From assembly GCF_013404075.1 (NCBI RefSeq), contig NZ_JACBJQ010000001.1:248001-312000 (forward strand): 64,000 nt of DNA, in the 5' to 3' direction. The position numbers and the translations under genes are program-made. Below are positions 17,106-27,902 of the stretch, piece by piece; within the stretch, counting starts at the first letter, position 1; every line of letters begins with the position of its first letter. This stretch comes from Mycolicibacterium vinylchloridicum. Lineage in GTDB: Bacteria > Actinomycetota > Actinomycetes > Mycobacteriales > Mycobacteriaceae. The notes under the pieces were generated by a model. It did no database searches. It was not told where the DNA came from and saw only the letters and a program-made list of their open reading frames with translations.

Positions 17106-18280
17106 GGCCGCCACACCCGGTGCAGCGCCGTGGAGACCTGTCGCACCCGATCCCGGGCGGTGGTGACGTCGGACCCGGTGGCCAGCGCAACTCCGAGCCG
17201 CGACCGCGCCGAACCGTCGTGGCGGCCCAGCAGCCGCACGTCACTCTCCGGCACCACCAGGGCCTCGGCCAGCACGACGGGGTCGATCTCCGGGGTGATC
17301 GCGGCATCGTCGGCGCTGCCGTAGGTGACCTCGGCGGCCCCCGGCGAAATCATGATCGTGTCCACCGGCAGGCCGAGGACGGCCCGGGCGTGCAGCTCGA
17401 ACTCGGACAACCGCTGGGTGCGCAGCGTGACCAGCCCGCTGTCGTACGGACGCACGCTGACGTCGGAGAAGTACACCTCGTCGCCGCGAACCAGCAGCTC
17501 CACCCCGAACACGCCCCGGCCGCCCAGCGCCCGCACGATCCGCGCCGCCACCGACTTCGCCGCGCCGAGGGCCGCCAGCGTCATCTGCTGCGGCTGCCAG
17601 GACTCCAGGACGCCGCCGTCGACTTGGCGATGTCCGATCGGCTCGCAGAAGTGCAGCGCCGGGCCCGCGGGTCCGTCGGTGCGCACCGTGAGCAAGGTGA
17701 CCGCGTAGTCGATCTCGACGACGGTCTCGGCCAGGACCCGGTTGTGCGGCACCCGGCCGCCGGCCGCGACGGCACGCTGCCAGGCGGGCTCGACGTCGTC
17801 GGGACGCAGCAGCACCGACTGTCCCTGGCCGGGCACCCCGATCACCGGCTTGACCACCAGCGGGAACCCGGCGTGCTCGGCGACCGCGGTCAGCTCCTCG
17901 ACGGACCCGGCGAACCAGAACGGTGCGGTCGGCAGGCCCAATTCGTCGGCGGCCAGCCTGCGCATCCCCTCCCGGTCCAGGCTCAGCTGCGTGGCGTAGA
18001 CGCCGGGTACGACCTGGGTGGTTCCACCGTCGGAGGCGGCCCGCAGCGCGTCGATGGCCACTTCGTTGGTGTCGACCACGACGTAGGCCGGTTCCACCCT
18101 GGTGATCGCGGCAGTCAGTTCGTCGGGGTCGGTGATGGTCACCACCAGGGCCTCGTCAGCGACGTCATGGGCCGGTGCGTCGGCGTAGCGATCGACCGCG
18201 ACCACCTCGGCACCGAGCCGCTGAAAGGCCAGCACCAGCTCGCGGCTCAGCTCACCAGATCCGACCAGCATCACACGCAT
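17102..18280 (-). CDS. purT: Formate-dependent phosphoribosylglycinamide formyltransferase
   Basis: The product is about 392 residues if started at ATG 18280 (MRVMLVGSGELSREL). It is an ATP-grasp enzyme with the N-terminal GSGELSREL nucleotide fold, VVKPVIGVPGQGQSVL in the ATP-grasp domain and DVSVRPYDSGLVTL near the metal site. It uses ATP and formate to formylate GAR in purine synthesis. The C-terminal region keeps the family's GRHDGSARSRLGVAL. A TTG 9 bp upstream is also open but less likely. It leads the group purT - membrane protein - rhodanese - metZ. Confidence 0.93.
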   Translation of the reverse strand: MRVMLVGSGELSRELVLAFQRLGAEVVAVDRYADAPAHDVADEALVVTITDPDELTAAITRVEPAYVVVDTNEVAIDALRAASDGGTTQVVPGVYATQLSLDREGMRRLAADELGLPTAPFWFAGSVEELTAVAEHAGFPLVVKPVIGVPGQGQSVLLRPDDVEPAWQRAVAAGGRVPHNRVLAETVVEIDYAVTLLTVRTDGPAGPALHFCEPIGHRQVDGGVLESWQPQQMTLAALGAAKSVAARIVRALGGRGVFGVELLVRGDEVYFSDVSVRPYDSGLVTLRTQRLSEFELHARAVLGLPVDTIMISPGAAEVTYGSADDAAITPEIDPVVLAEALVVPESDVRLLGRHDGSARSRLGVALATGSDVTTARDRVRQVSTALHRVWRP

Positions 18281-18301
18281 GATGCCCAAGGATAGGTGTG
18301 C

Positions 18302-19417
18302 TCATCCCCGTGCAGGCCAGTGCCAGGACGGCTCGTCGAGGAGTCCCTGGCCGACGATGACGGTCCGGCCGTCGTCTTTGGCGAGTTCGACAGCGTTGAC
18401 ATCGCGCTGTTGGCGGCGCAACGCCTCGACCAACGCGGCGGCGTGGGTGACGACGACGACCTGGGACCGCTCCGAGGAGCGGGCGATCAGCGCGGCGAGT
18501 GCGGGCAGCAGGTCGGGGTGCAGGCTGGCCTCCGGCTCGTTGAGCACGGTGAGCTCGGCCGGCCGCGGGGTGAGCAAGGCGGCAACCCATAGCAGATAGC
18601 GCAACGTGCCGTCGGACAGTTCGGCCGCCGTCAGTGCCCGCAGCATCCCGGGCTGGCGCAGGGTGACCTCGAAGCGGCTGTCGCTGCAGCGGACCTCGAC
18701 CCGGCTGCCCGGAAACGCGTCGTCGACCGCCTCGGCGAGTGCCCCGGCATCGCCGACCTCGGCGATGGTCTGCAGTGCCGCCGCAAGGTCGGCCCCGTCA
18801 TGGCTCAAAACCATTGTCCGGGTGCCTATCTGGGGCCGGCGTGCGGGTGCGCCACTGTCGGTGCGGACATGGTCGTAGAACCGCCAGGACCGCACCCGCT
18901 CGCGCAATGCCAGCAACTCGGGTGCCGCCTGCGGATCGGCAAGCTCGCTGAGCATGCTGTCGAAGGGCCGCAGCGTGGCCACGGTGCGCCAGCCGTCGTC
19001 GGCATCACGGATCAGAACCGCCGGACCCGACCGCTGCGCCAGCAGCGCCGACGGTCGCAGCACCGGCCCGGCCCACACGGCCTCGGATTTGATCTGCGGG
19101 TCCAGGTTGAAGGCGGTGTTGCCCTCCTGAGGCATGCCGAAATCGACGGCGTAGCCGAAATCCTCACCGGCGAAGCCGAGCTTGAGGCTCACCGGACCCT
19201 TCTCGCCCTGCCCCGCCCACATCGTCGAGCTCAGCCCGCCCTCACGGGCCAGCGCATTGACCGCGCCGTTGCGCGCTGAGTCGGCCAGCAGCCGCAGCGC
19301 CCGGTACAGGCTGGACTTGCCGGAGCCGTTGGGACCGGTGACGACATTGCAGCCGCCCAGCGGCACGACCAGCCTGCGCAGTGAGCGGTAGTTCTCCACG
19401 GCGACGGTGTCGAGCAC
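18302..19417 (-). CDS. RecF/SMC-like AAA ATPase
   Basis: The 371-residue protein has an N-terminal Walker A in NVVTGPNGSGKSSLYRAL (about residues 24-41), a signature-like LSDGTLRYL (about 267-275) and a Walker B TVLNEPEASLHPDL (about 290-303). VVVVTHAAALVEAL follows with the H-loop. This is the ABC-ATPase arrangement of AAA_21/AAA_15 proteins with no coiled-coil insertion. Such proteins occur alone or with nucleases in OLD-type systems; no nuclease or toxin gene lies next to it. The role is unknown. Confidence 0.8.
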   Translation of the reverse strand: MLDTVAVENYRSLRRLVVPLGGCNVVTGPNGSGKSSLYRALRLLADSARNGAVNALAREGGLSSTMWAGQGEKGPVSLKLGFAGEDFGYAVDFGMPQEGNTAFNLDPQIKSEAVWAGPVLRPSALLAQRSGPAVLIRDADDGWRTVATLRPFDSMLSELADPQAAPELLALRERVRSWRFYDHVRTDSGAPARRPQIGTRTMVLSHDGADLAAALQTIAEVGDAGALAEAVDDAFPGSRVEVRCSDSRFEVTLRQPGMLRALTAAELSDGTLRYLLWVAALLTPRPAELTVLNEPEASLHPDLLPALAALIARSSERSQVVVVTHAAALVEALRRQQRDVNAVELAKDDGRTVIVGQGLLDEPSWHWPARG

Positions 19418-19450
19418 GCCCCCACTTAACCAGGACGTGCCGACAGTCCC

Positions 19451-21154
19451 TCAGACGGCGATGGCCTCCGTGCTCGGCACCGCAGTCGCGGGCGGCAAGG
19501 GCTGCACGCCCGGCACCGTCGTGTAGGGCCACAGGTCCGGCGGGATGATCTGGTTGCCGGTCACCCCGGTCAGCCGCGCGATGATCTGCGCCGGGATGTT
19601 GACCGCTTGGTAGAGCACCGCGCCGAGGAACTGGATCGGCAGCTTGAGCGGCCCCGTCATGTCAGCGGTGAGTCCGTTGAACACGCTGTACACGAAGTAG
19701 GGGACGAACCCGACGATCGTTCGGAGGTCCAAAGCCACAGTGGTGACGACATCGGGATAGCCGTACATCGCTATCGCATCGGTGAGCGCTTGGTTGATCC
19801 CGTCGAAGCCGGGGGTAACGGGCTTGTAGTCACTTCCGGCGAGGTCCATCAGCGGCTTGCCGGCCGAATAGGACGCGGGTGTCAGGCCGAACAGCGAGGC
19901 CACCGTTGGCGTGATGTCGATGTTGGAATAGGTGTTGTTGATCGCCCCCGGCTCGAAGCCCGTCCCGTTGGCAATCACGAAAGTCGTTGTTTCCCAAGGT
20001 GTTTGGAAGCCGTGTGCCCGCATATCGGAGCCAAGTCGGATGGTCGGCCACGGCACCTGACCGTGATCGGTGGTGACGAGCACCGTCCACTTCTCGTCGG
20101 GGTGGGCGATATTCCAATCGTTGACCGCCTTCATGATCTCGCCGACGTTCTCGTCGACGTTGTTCAGCGCTTCCTTGTACTGCTGCGAACCGGCGTCGGA
20201 CTCGTGCCCGGTGTCGTCGACCCCGACGAAGTAGGTGAAATTGAAACTGGAGACCCCCGCGGTGGTGCCGTTGATGGCGTCGACGGATGCCTGGCCCACC
20301 AGGTCGTCGGTGTCCAGCCAGCTGTTGTTGTACTTCGGGAAGAACTTGATCACGTCGGCCGGGATCGAACCCGCCCCGGCGATCTGGGCGATGTTCTCCC
20401 AGTCCGCGATCGCAATGGTCTCGATGTTCCGGTCGTAGGCCTCGAGCTGATTGAAGATCGTCGGCCACTTGTCATACGTCCAGGGCGTGAACACGTTGTT
20501 GAACAGACCCGTCTTCTCACTCCACACGCCCGTCAAGATCCCCGTCCACGAGGGATTGGACATCGTGATGTGCCCGACCATGGTCGACGCGGCGGTGGTG
20601 CCACCGGTCATCAGGGCTTGCAGGTTGACGTTCTTGGGGTCGGACAGGATCGCGCTGAGGTTCGTGCCGTCGATTCCGATCACCAGGACATGGGTGGGGG
20701 TGCTGACCCCCAGGGTGCTGACCGAACCTCCGTTGCCCGCGGCGGCCGACGCGGTTGCGGTCATCACCACACCGCGGCGACTGTTGCCGACCGCCGGCGA
20801 CACCGTCGAGGACCCTGACGCCGCTGCGACAGGGGTGATGCCGAGCGTCGACAGCGCCAAGGAGAGAGCTTCTGCCGCTGGTGTTTTCACGGTCGTGCGG
20901 ACTGCCGCCGCAGGTTTGCGCGAGGCCGACGCCACGGGCCGGCTGACGGTGCTTGTGGCGCGCCGAGTTTCCGTCTGCGGACGACTACGGGCTTTCGGAC
21001 CCGCGCTGGGCGAGCCGGCCCTGGCCGAGCTCGCCGACGAACCGCCGTCGGCGTTGCCCGTATCGGCATAGGCGACCGCCGTCACGACGGTTGACCCGAG
21101 GCCGAAGAGGCCCGCGGCCGCAACACCCACGCACAGTTGTCTGGTTCGACTCAT
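19451..21154 (-). CDS. Secreted type I phosphodiesterase/nucleotide pyrophosphatase-like protein
   Basis: The 567-residue product has a signal peptide (about 1-31, ending VAYADTG), a low-complexity Ser/Ala/Arg linker to about residue 150, and a metal-dependent phosphodiesterase domain of the alkaline phosphatase superfamily. VIGIDGTNLSAIL carries the first metal Asp, ITMSNPSWTGILTGV the nucleophile region, VDDTGHE a D-x-x-x-H pair and VTTDHGQ a D-H pair. It probably cleaves phosphodiester or pyrophosphate bonds outside the membrane. A C-terminal region of about 130 residues with hydrophobic stretches may dock on the envelope. It is a single-gene unit 33 bp from the ATPase gene. Confidence 0.8.
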   Translation of the reverse strand: MSRTRQLCVGVAAAGLFGLGSTVVTAVAYADTGNADGGSSASSARAGSPSAGPKARSRPQTETRRATSTVSRPVASASRKPAAAVRTTVKTPAAEALSLALSTLGITPVAAASGSSTVSPAVGNSRRGVVMTATASAAAGNGGSVSTLGVSTPTHVLVIGIDGTNLSAILSDPKNVNLQALMTGGTTAASTMVGHITMSNPSWTGILTGVWSEKTGLFNNVFTPWTYDKWPTIFNQLEAYDRNIETIAIADWENIAQIAGAGSIPADVIKFFPKYNNSWLDTDDLVGQASVDAINGTTAGVSSFNFTYFVGVDDTGHESDAGSQQYKEALNNVDENVGEIMKAVNDWNIAHPDEKWTVLVTTDHGQVPWPTIRLGSDMRAHGFQTPWETTTFVIANGTGFEPGAINNTYSNIDITPTVASLFGLTPASYSAGKPLMDLAGSDYKPVTPGFDGINQALTDAIAMYGYPDVVTTVALDLRTIVGFVPYFVYSVFNGLTADMTGPLKLPIQFLGAVLYQAVNIPAQIIARLTGVTGNQIIPPDLWPYTTVPGVQPLPPATAVPSTEAIAV

Positions 21155-21297
21155 TGCCCGTTCCCCGATCCCGTTTCACAATCGACCATCGGCGACCGGT
21201 GCGGGCAACCACCTGAACCCCCAAGAACCGTTCGCCTGCAATATCTTTACTTACGCTGGGCGAAGTCCGCAGCCGAGTTCTCCAAAACGCCGAGGTT

Positions 21298-21768
21298 TCA
21301 GTTCAGGTCGGCCTGGAAGGCCGTCATCGCCGCAAGGACGGCGGTGAACACCCGGTGCGCGGCAGCCAGATCGTCGTCAGGCAGATCAGCCAGGACGCGG
21401 TGGGTGTGGTTGGCCAGCGGGGTGAAGAATGCGCGGCCCACTTCGATACCGTGGTCGGCATAGCGCAGGATCACCTTGCGGCGGTCCGCCGGGTCGGTGT
21501 CCCGGCGCAAATGCCCCGATTCGATCATCCGCTCGACGAGATAGGTGATCGCGGCACCGGACATCCCCATCCTGGACCGCAGTTCCCCCGCCGTCAGCGG
21601 GGTGCCGGCGTTCTCCGCGACCATGATGTGCACCAGTGCTCGGAAGTCATTTGCCGAGAGCTGGTGGACGCCCGCGAACGCCCGGCCGATCTGGTCGGAT
21701 TCGGCCGACAATGCCTGAACGTCGGCGATCACGGCCGACTCAAGCTCGGCCCGACCGGCGTCATCCAT
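21298..21768 (-). CDS. MarR-family transcriptional regulator
   Basis: The 156-residue protein has the winged HTH of MarR: GELRSRMGMSGAAITYLVERM (two helices, near residues 58-78) followed by the wing RRDTDPADRRKVILRY with the conserved D-x-R-D/R-x. It is divergent from the MMPL-P450 operon across a 59-bp gap that contains two CTGTTAAG repeats, so it probably represses that operon and itself. The ligand may be an MMPL or P450 substrate; this is inferred. Confidence 0.88.
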   Translation of the reverse strand: MDDAGRAELESAVIADVQALSAESDQIGRAFAGVHQLSANDFRALVHIMVAENAGTPLTAGELRSRMGMSGAAITYLVERMIESGHLRRDTDPADRRKVILRYADHGIEVGRAFFTPLANHTHRVLADLPDDDLAAAHRVFTAVLAAMTAFQADLN

Positions 21769-21781
21769 CCCGCCAGGATGT

Positions 21782-21805
21782 CTGTTAAGTAGATGAACTG
21801 TTAAG
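21782..21805. promoter_or_regulatory. Putative MarR operator region
   Basis: CTGTTAAG occurs at 21782-21789 and again at 21798-21805, 16 bp apart in direct orientation, in the 59-bp gap between marR and the MMPL gene. TTAA-rich sites suit MarR proteins. The symmetry is not a clean palindrome, so the assignment is tentative. Confidence 0.45.
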
Positions 21806-21827
21806 AAATTGAAGCTATGTTGGAGGG

Positions 21828-23927
21828 ATGCACCGAGGACTCGAGTCCACGCGTTCGTCGTGGGAGCGCATCGGCGATCTCGTCAGCAACCCACGGTCCT
21901 GGCTGCTGGCGTTGATCCTCGCGGTGATCGGCGGCGGCCTGTTGGGCGCCATCGGCCAGGGCAGTTCGGCAGAGCAGTCGCCGGTGTCGCTGCCGCCGAG
22001 TGCCGAGTCGGCCAAGGCGGCCGCGCTGCTCAAGGAGTTTCCCGGCGGCGAGTCGGCCCCGGTCATCCTCGTCGTCACCCGCACCGACGGAGCGACGCTC
22101 ACGCCGGGCGATCTGGCCGCAGCCGAAGCGGCGCGAGGCCGCATGGTCGCCGCGACCGGCGTCGGCGGCCCGCCCATCCCGGTCACCTCCTCGGATGACG
22201 GCAAGGCCGCGCTCGCTCCCGTGCCGATCGCGGCGACGCTGTCCGGTTTCGCGCTCAGCGACGAAGTCCAGGGGCTGCGAGACGCCGCCAAGACGGGCTT
22301 GCCGGCCGACCTGACGGTCAACGTCACCGGCGGGCCGGCATTCGGCGCCGACATCGCAAACGCGTTCGCCGGGGCCAACATCACCCTGCTGGCCGTCACC
22401 GGCGCGGTGGTCGCGCTGCTGCTGATCGTCACCTACCGTTCGCCGGTGCTGTGGCTGGTGCCGCTGCTGGTCATCGCGTTCGCCGATCGGGTGGCCGCGG
22501 TCTTGGGCTCGGCCATCGCCGACGCGACCGGCCTGGCCGCCGACGGCTCGACATCTGGCATCACCAGCGTGCTGGTATTCGGCGCAGGCACCAACTATGC
22601 GCTGCTGCTGATCTCGCGCTACCGAGAAGAACTGCGCCACACCAGCAACCACCGCCGGGCGCTGAGCACCGCGGTCCGGTTCGCCGGTCCGGCGATCGCG
22701 GCCAGCAACGCCACCGTGGTGCTGGCCCTGCTGACGCTGCTGTTCGCATCGTCGCCCAGTACCCGCAGCCTCGGGGTACAGGCCGCATCGGGGCTGCTGG
22801 TCGCCGCCGTATTCGTGCTGCTGGCGCTGCCGCCGCTGCTGGCGTTGTTCGGTCCGAAGTTGTTCTGGCCCTTCATTCCTCGTGCCGGTACCGAGGAGAT
22901 CGCCGACGCCGGGTTCTGGCACCGGGTCGCGGACTGGGTCTCGCGTCATGCCGGTCGGGTCACCGTCGCGGCCACCGCGGTGCTGGTGGTCCTGGCCACC
23001 GGCCTGCTGGCAACTCCGGTGGGGCTCAACCAGATCGACCAGTTTCGGGTGAGCGCGGACTCGGTGGCCGGCTACCGGACGCTGTCCGCGCACTTCCCCA
23101 GCGGTCTCACCGATCCGACCCGGGTGATCGCCAGCACCGACAAGAGCACCGCCGTCGACCAGGCGATCCTGGCCACCCCCGGCGTCGTATCGGCCAACCC
23201 GGCGGGCCGGTCCGACACCGGACTGACCCAATGGCAGGTTGTGATAAATGCCGAACCGGCGTCGGCAGCTGCCTTCGATACCATTGCCGCCCTTCGTGAT
23301 TCAGTGCACAAGGTGGACCCCGGCGGATTGGTGGGCGGTTCGGACGCGCAGGCCCTCGACTCCGGGAACGCAGCGGTCCGCGACCGCTGGGTGGTGATCC
23401 CCGCCATCCTGATCGTGGTGCTCGCGGTGCTCTATGTCCTGCTTCGGGCCGCGCTCGCCCCGGTGGTCCTGGTGGCGGCCACCGTGCTGTCCTCGATGGC
23501 CGCCCTGGGGCTGGGCGGCTGGGTCAGCGTCCACGTGCTCGGATTTCCGGCGCTGGACAACACCACTCCGCTGTTCGCGTTCCTGTTCCTGGTCGCACTT
23601 GGGGTGGACTACACCATCTTCCTGGTGACCCGTGCCCGCGAGGAGACGCAGGAGTTCGGCACCCGCGGCGGGATCGTGCGGGCGGTGTCGGCAACCGGCG
23701 CAGTCATCACCAGCGCCGGCATCGTGCTGGCGGCGGTGTTCACCGTGCTCGGCGTGCTGCCGCTGATCGTGATGACCCAGCTGGGCATCATCGTCGGCCT
23801 GGGCATCCTGCTGGACACCTTCGTCGTGCGCACCGTCGTCATCCCCGCGCTGTTCACCCTGATCGGGCCGGCGATCTGGTGGCCGGCGTTCACCCGCTCC
23901 GAGATCGACCCCCGCGAGGGCGCGTAA
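21828..23927 (+). CDS. MMPL/RND-family transporter
   Basis: The 699-residue polytopic protein has two repeated MMPL halves of about 350 residues. Each consists of one helix, an extracytoplasmic loop of about 130-150 residues and five further helices. The second half holds the VALGVDYTIFLVTRAREE motif (family GVDYxxF with Asp in TM10); the first half has an equivalent GAGTNYALLLISRYREE in which Asp is replaced by Asn. It is shorter than MmpL3/MmpL5-type proteins and closer to the small actinobacterial MMPL exporters. It probably moves a lipid or drug-like molecule using the proton gradient, with the P450 gene downstream and MarR control upstream. Confidence 0.9.
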   Translation: MHRGLESTRSSWERIGDLVSNPRSWLLALILAVIGGGLLGAIGQGSSAEQSPVSLPPSAESAKAAALLKEFPGGESAPVILVVTRTDGATLTPGDLAAAEAARGRMVAATGVGGPPIPVTSSDDGKAALAPVPIAATLSGFALSDEVQGLRDAAKTGLPADLTVNVTGGPAFGADIANAFAGANITLLAVTGAVVALLLIVTYRSPVLWLVPLLVIAFADRVAAVLGSAIADATGLAADGSTSGITSVLVFGAGTNYALLLISRYREELRHTSNHRRALSTAVRFAGPAIAASNATVVLALLTLLFASSPSTRSLGVQAASGLLVAAVFVLLALPPLLALFGPKLFWPFIPRAGTEEIADAGFWHRVADWVSRHAGRVTVAATAVLVVLATGLLATPVGLNQIDQFRVSADSVAGYRTLSAHFPSGLTDPTRVIASTDKSTAVDQAILATPGVVSANPAGRSDTGLTQWQVVINAEPASAAAFDTIAALRDSVHKVDPGGLVGGSDAQALDSGNAAVRDRWVVIPAILIVVLAVLYVLLRAALAPVVLVAATVLSSMAALGLGGWVSVHVLGFPALDNTTPLFAFLFLVALGVDYTIFLVTRAREETQEFGTRGGIVRAVSATGAVITSAGIVLAAVFTVLGVLPLIVMTQLGIIVGLGILLDTFVVRTVVIPALFTLIGPAIWWPAFTRSEIDPREGA

Positions 23928-23979
23928 CGTCCCCCGCAGGGCGCGTAACGTCCCCCGCAGGGCGCGTAACGTTGGAGCA
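23917..23979. repeat. 21-bp tandem repeat, about 2.7 copies, spanning the MMPL stop codon
   Basis: The unit AGGGCGCGTAACGTCCCCCG(C) starts at 23917, 23938 and 23959; the third copy breaks after about 14 bases. The first copy holds the last codons and TAA of the MMPL gene, so the other copies duplicate the gene end into the spacer before the P450 gene. Confidence 0.85.
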
Positions 23980-25184
23980 TGACACATGCTCCCGCGCTGC
24001 CGCCACTGCATATGCGGCGCAACGGGTTCGACCCCACACCGGAACTACGCGATATCCGCGATGGCAGCGGTGTGGTCACCGCCGTCAACGCTTTCGGCAT
24101 GCAGGTGTACTTGATCACCCGCTACGACGACATCAGGGCGGTGTTGTCCGACCACGAGCACTTCTCCAACAGCAGGCCACCGGGTTTCGTCGTGCCGGGC
24201 GCGCCGCAGCTCGCCGAGGACGAGCAGGCCTCCGCGCGGGCGGGCAATCTGCTGGGGCTCGACCCGCCCCAGCACGCCCGGCTACGCCGGATGCTCACCG
24301 GGGAGTTCACCGTGCGCAGGATGAGGGCACTCGAACCGCGCATCGTCGAGATCGTCACCGCGCGCCTCGACGCGATCGAACAGGCGGGCCCGCCAGCCGA
24401 TCTGGTGGCCGACTTTGCCCTGCCCATCCCCTCCCTCGTGATCTGCGAGCTGCTCGGGGTGCCGTACGCCGACCGCGACGATTTCCAGCGGCGCAGCGCC
24501 CGTCAGCTCGACCTGTCCATCCCGATCCCGGAGCGTCTGGAGCTGGTCCGGGCCGGCCGCGAATACATGGGCGCGCTGGTGGCCTCCGCTCGCCGCGAGC
24601 CCCGCGAGGACATGCTCGGCATGCTGGTGCGAGAGCACGGCGACGAGCTCAGCGACGACGAGCTGATCGGGGTCTCCGCGCTGCTGCTGCTCGCCGGGCA
24701 CGAGACGACGTCGAACATGCTGAGCCTGGGCACCCTGGCACTACTACAGCACCCCGAGCAGCTGGCCGCCGTCCGCGACGAACCCGATGCGGTCGCACCC
24801 GCCGTCGAGGAACTTCTTCGCTGGCTGTCCATCGTGCACAGCAGCATTCCGCGGATCACCACCGCCGACGTCCAGATCGCCGGGGTTGCGATCCCGGCGG
24901 GCAGTCTGGTGCTGGCCGCACTGGTGTCCGGCAATCGGGATGCTGCACTGGTCGACGATCCTGACGTGCTGAACATCAAGCGAGACATGCTGAGCCACTT
25001 GGCGTTCGGCCACGGTGTACATCACTGCCTGGGCGCGCCGCTGGCCCGCATGGAAATGCGGATCGCGTTTCCCGCACTGCTGCAGCGCTTTCCGAACCTA
25101 GAATGCGCTCAGCCGTTCGACGAGATCGAATTCAAACCGTTCCATTTCATCTATGGCCTGCGAGCACTGCCGGTGACCTGGTGA
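23979..25184 (+). CDS. Cytochrome P450
   Basis: The 401-residue soluble P450 has AGHETT in helix I (residues 239-244), EELLR (E-x-x-R, about residue 277), a PRIT segment and the haem-binding FGHGVHHCLG with Cys350. It is of bacterial class I type and needs a separate ferredoxin and reductase, neither of which is adjacent. It starts 51 bp after the MMPL gene, behind the 21-bp repeats, so it is likely co-transcribed with it. A joint role in modifying and exporting a small molecule or lipid is plausible. I cannot assign a CYP family by eye. Confidence 0.93.
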   Translation: MTHAPALPPLHMRRNGFDPTPELRDIRDGSGVVTAVNAFGMQVYLITRYDDIRAVLSDHEHFSNSRPPGFVVPGAPQLAEDEQASARAGNLLGLDPPQHARLRRMLTGEFTVRRMRALEPRIVEIVTARLDAIEQAGPPADLVADFALPIPSLVICELLGVPYADRDDFQRRSARQLDLSIPIPERLELVRAGREYMGALVASARREPREDMLGMLVREHGDELSDDELIGVSALLLLAGHETTSNMLSLGTLALLQHPEQLAAVRDEPDAVAPAVEELLRWLSIVHSSIPRITTADVQIAGVAIPAGSLVLAALVSGNRDAALVDDPDVLNIKRDMLSHLAFGHGVHHCLGAPLARMEMRIAFPALLQRFPNLECAQPFDEIEFKPFHFIYGLRALPVTW

Positions 25185-25187
25185 AGC

Positions 25188-25883
25188 TCACAACCTGTGC
25201 TCGTCGCGAAGCCCCTCGAACACACCCGCACGCGACAGCAACAGCAGGCTGACGACCAGCACCCAGATCGGGAAGCCCAGCGTCAACCACATGCTGATGT
25301 CGCTGGCGATCAGCAATGCCACCGCAAGCAGGTAGCTGACGTACACCAGCCAGCGCGGCATCAGACCGGTCCGCAGCCAGATCGTCGCCAGCGAGATCAT
25401 GAACACCGCCGCCATCCGCAACGCATAGGTCTTCGACAACGCCAGCACGATCATCTGGCCGAACAACGCCACCTCGCTGTGCCCGAGCTGCTCGTGTCCC
25501 ACCGCTCCGTTAGTGCCGGCCAGGCCTGCGCCGACCGCGCTCGTCACGAACATCATCGCCAGGAACAGCAGTCCGCTGCCGAGGAACACGGTGGAAAAGA
25601 ACCGGTCTTCCAGCCGGCCCAGGCCATCGCGGACGACGCCGATGAACCACAGGAAGCTGATCCCCGCGAACGGCATCAGGATGGCCGCGATCTTCATCTT
25701 GCCGCTCGCCGCGTCCAGCCACTGCGAACCGGGCTGGGCTCCCTCCGGCAGCGACGAGCGGATCAGAATCATGTTGGCGCCGAACAGCAACGCGAACGCC
25801 ACGCCGGCCGCTGCAGCCGCCCGTGGGGTGGTGAGTGTTTTCAGTGTCGACGAGCGGTTGGTGCCAATATCGGAGTCGGCCAC
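25188..25883 (-). CDS. Hypothetical polytopic membrane protein
   Basis: The 231-residue protein has about six hydrophobic segments, an N-terminal polar tail of about 20 residues and a conserved-looking SQWLDAASGKMKIAAILMPFAGISFLWFIG region after the first helix. I do not recognise a domain. It is convergent with the P450 gene (3-bp gap) and 18 bp downstream of the thioesterase gene start-side neighbour, and may belong to the purA transcript. Confidence 0.6.
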   Translation of the reverse strand: MADSDIGTNRSSTLKTLTTPRAAAAAGVAFALLFGANMILIRSSLPEGAQPGSQWLDAASGKMKIAAILMPFAGISFLWFIGVVRDGLGRLEDRFFSTVFLGSGLLFLAMMFVTSAVGAGLAGTNGAVGHEQLGHSEVALFGQMIVLALSKTYALRMAAVFMISLATIWLRTGLMPRWLVYVSYLLAVALLIASDISMWLTLGFPIWVLVVSLLLLSRAGVFEGLRDEHRL

Positions 25884-25901
25884 GTCGTTATCGTGACAGA
25901 T

Positions 25902-27880
<1,979 letters not shown>

Positions 27881-27902
27881 CTATCGGAGCGCGCCCCCAG
27901 GA

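Noticed and set aside
23917..23979. CRISPR-like array
   Set aside because: The 21-bp units are contiguous with no unique spacers, so this is a plain tandem repeat.
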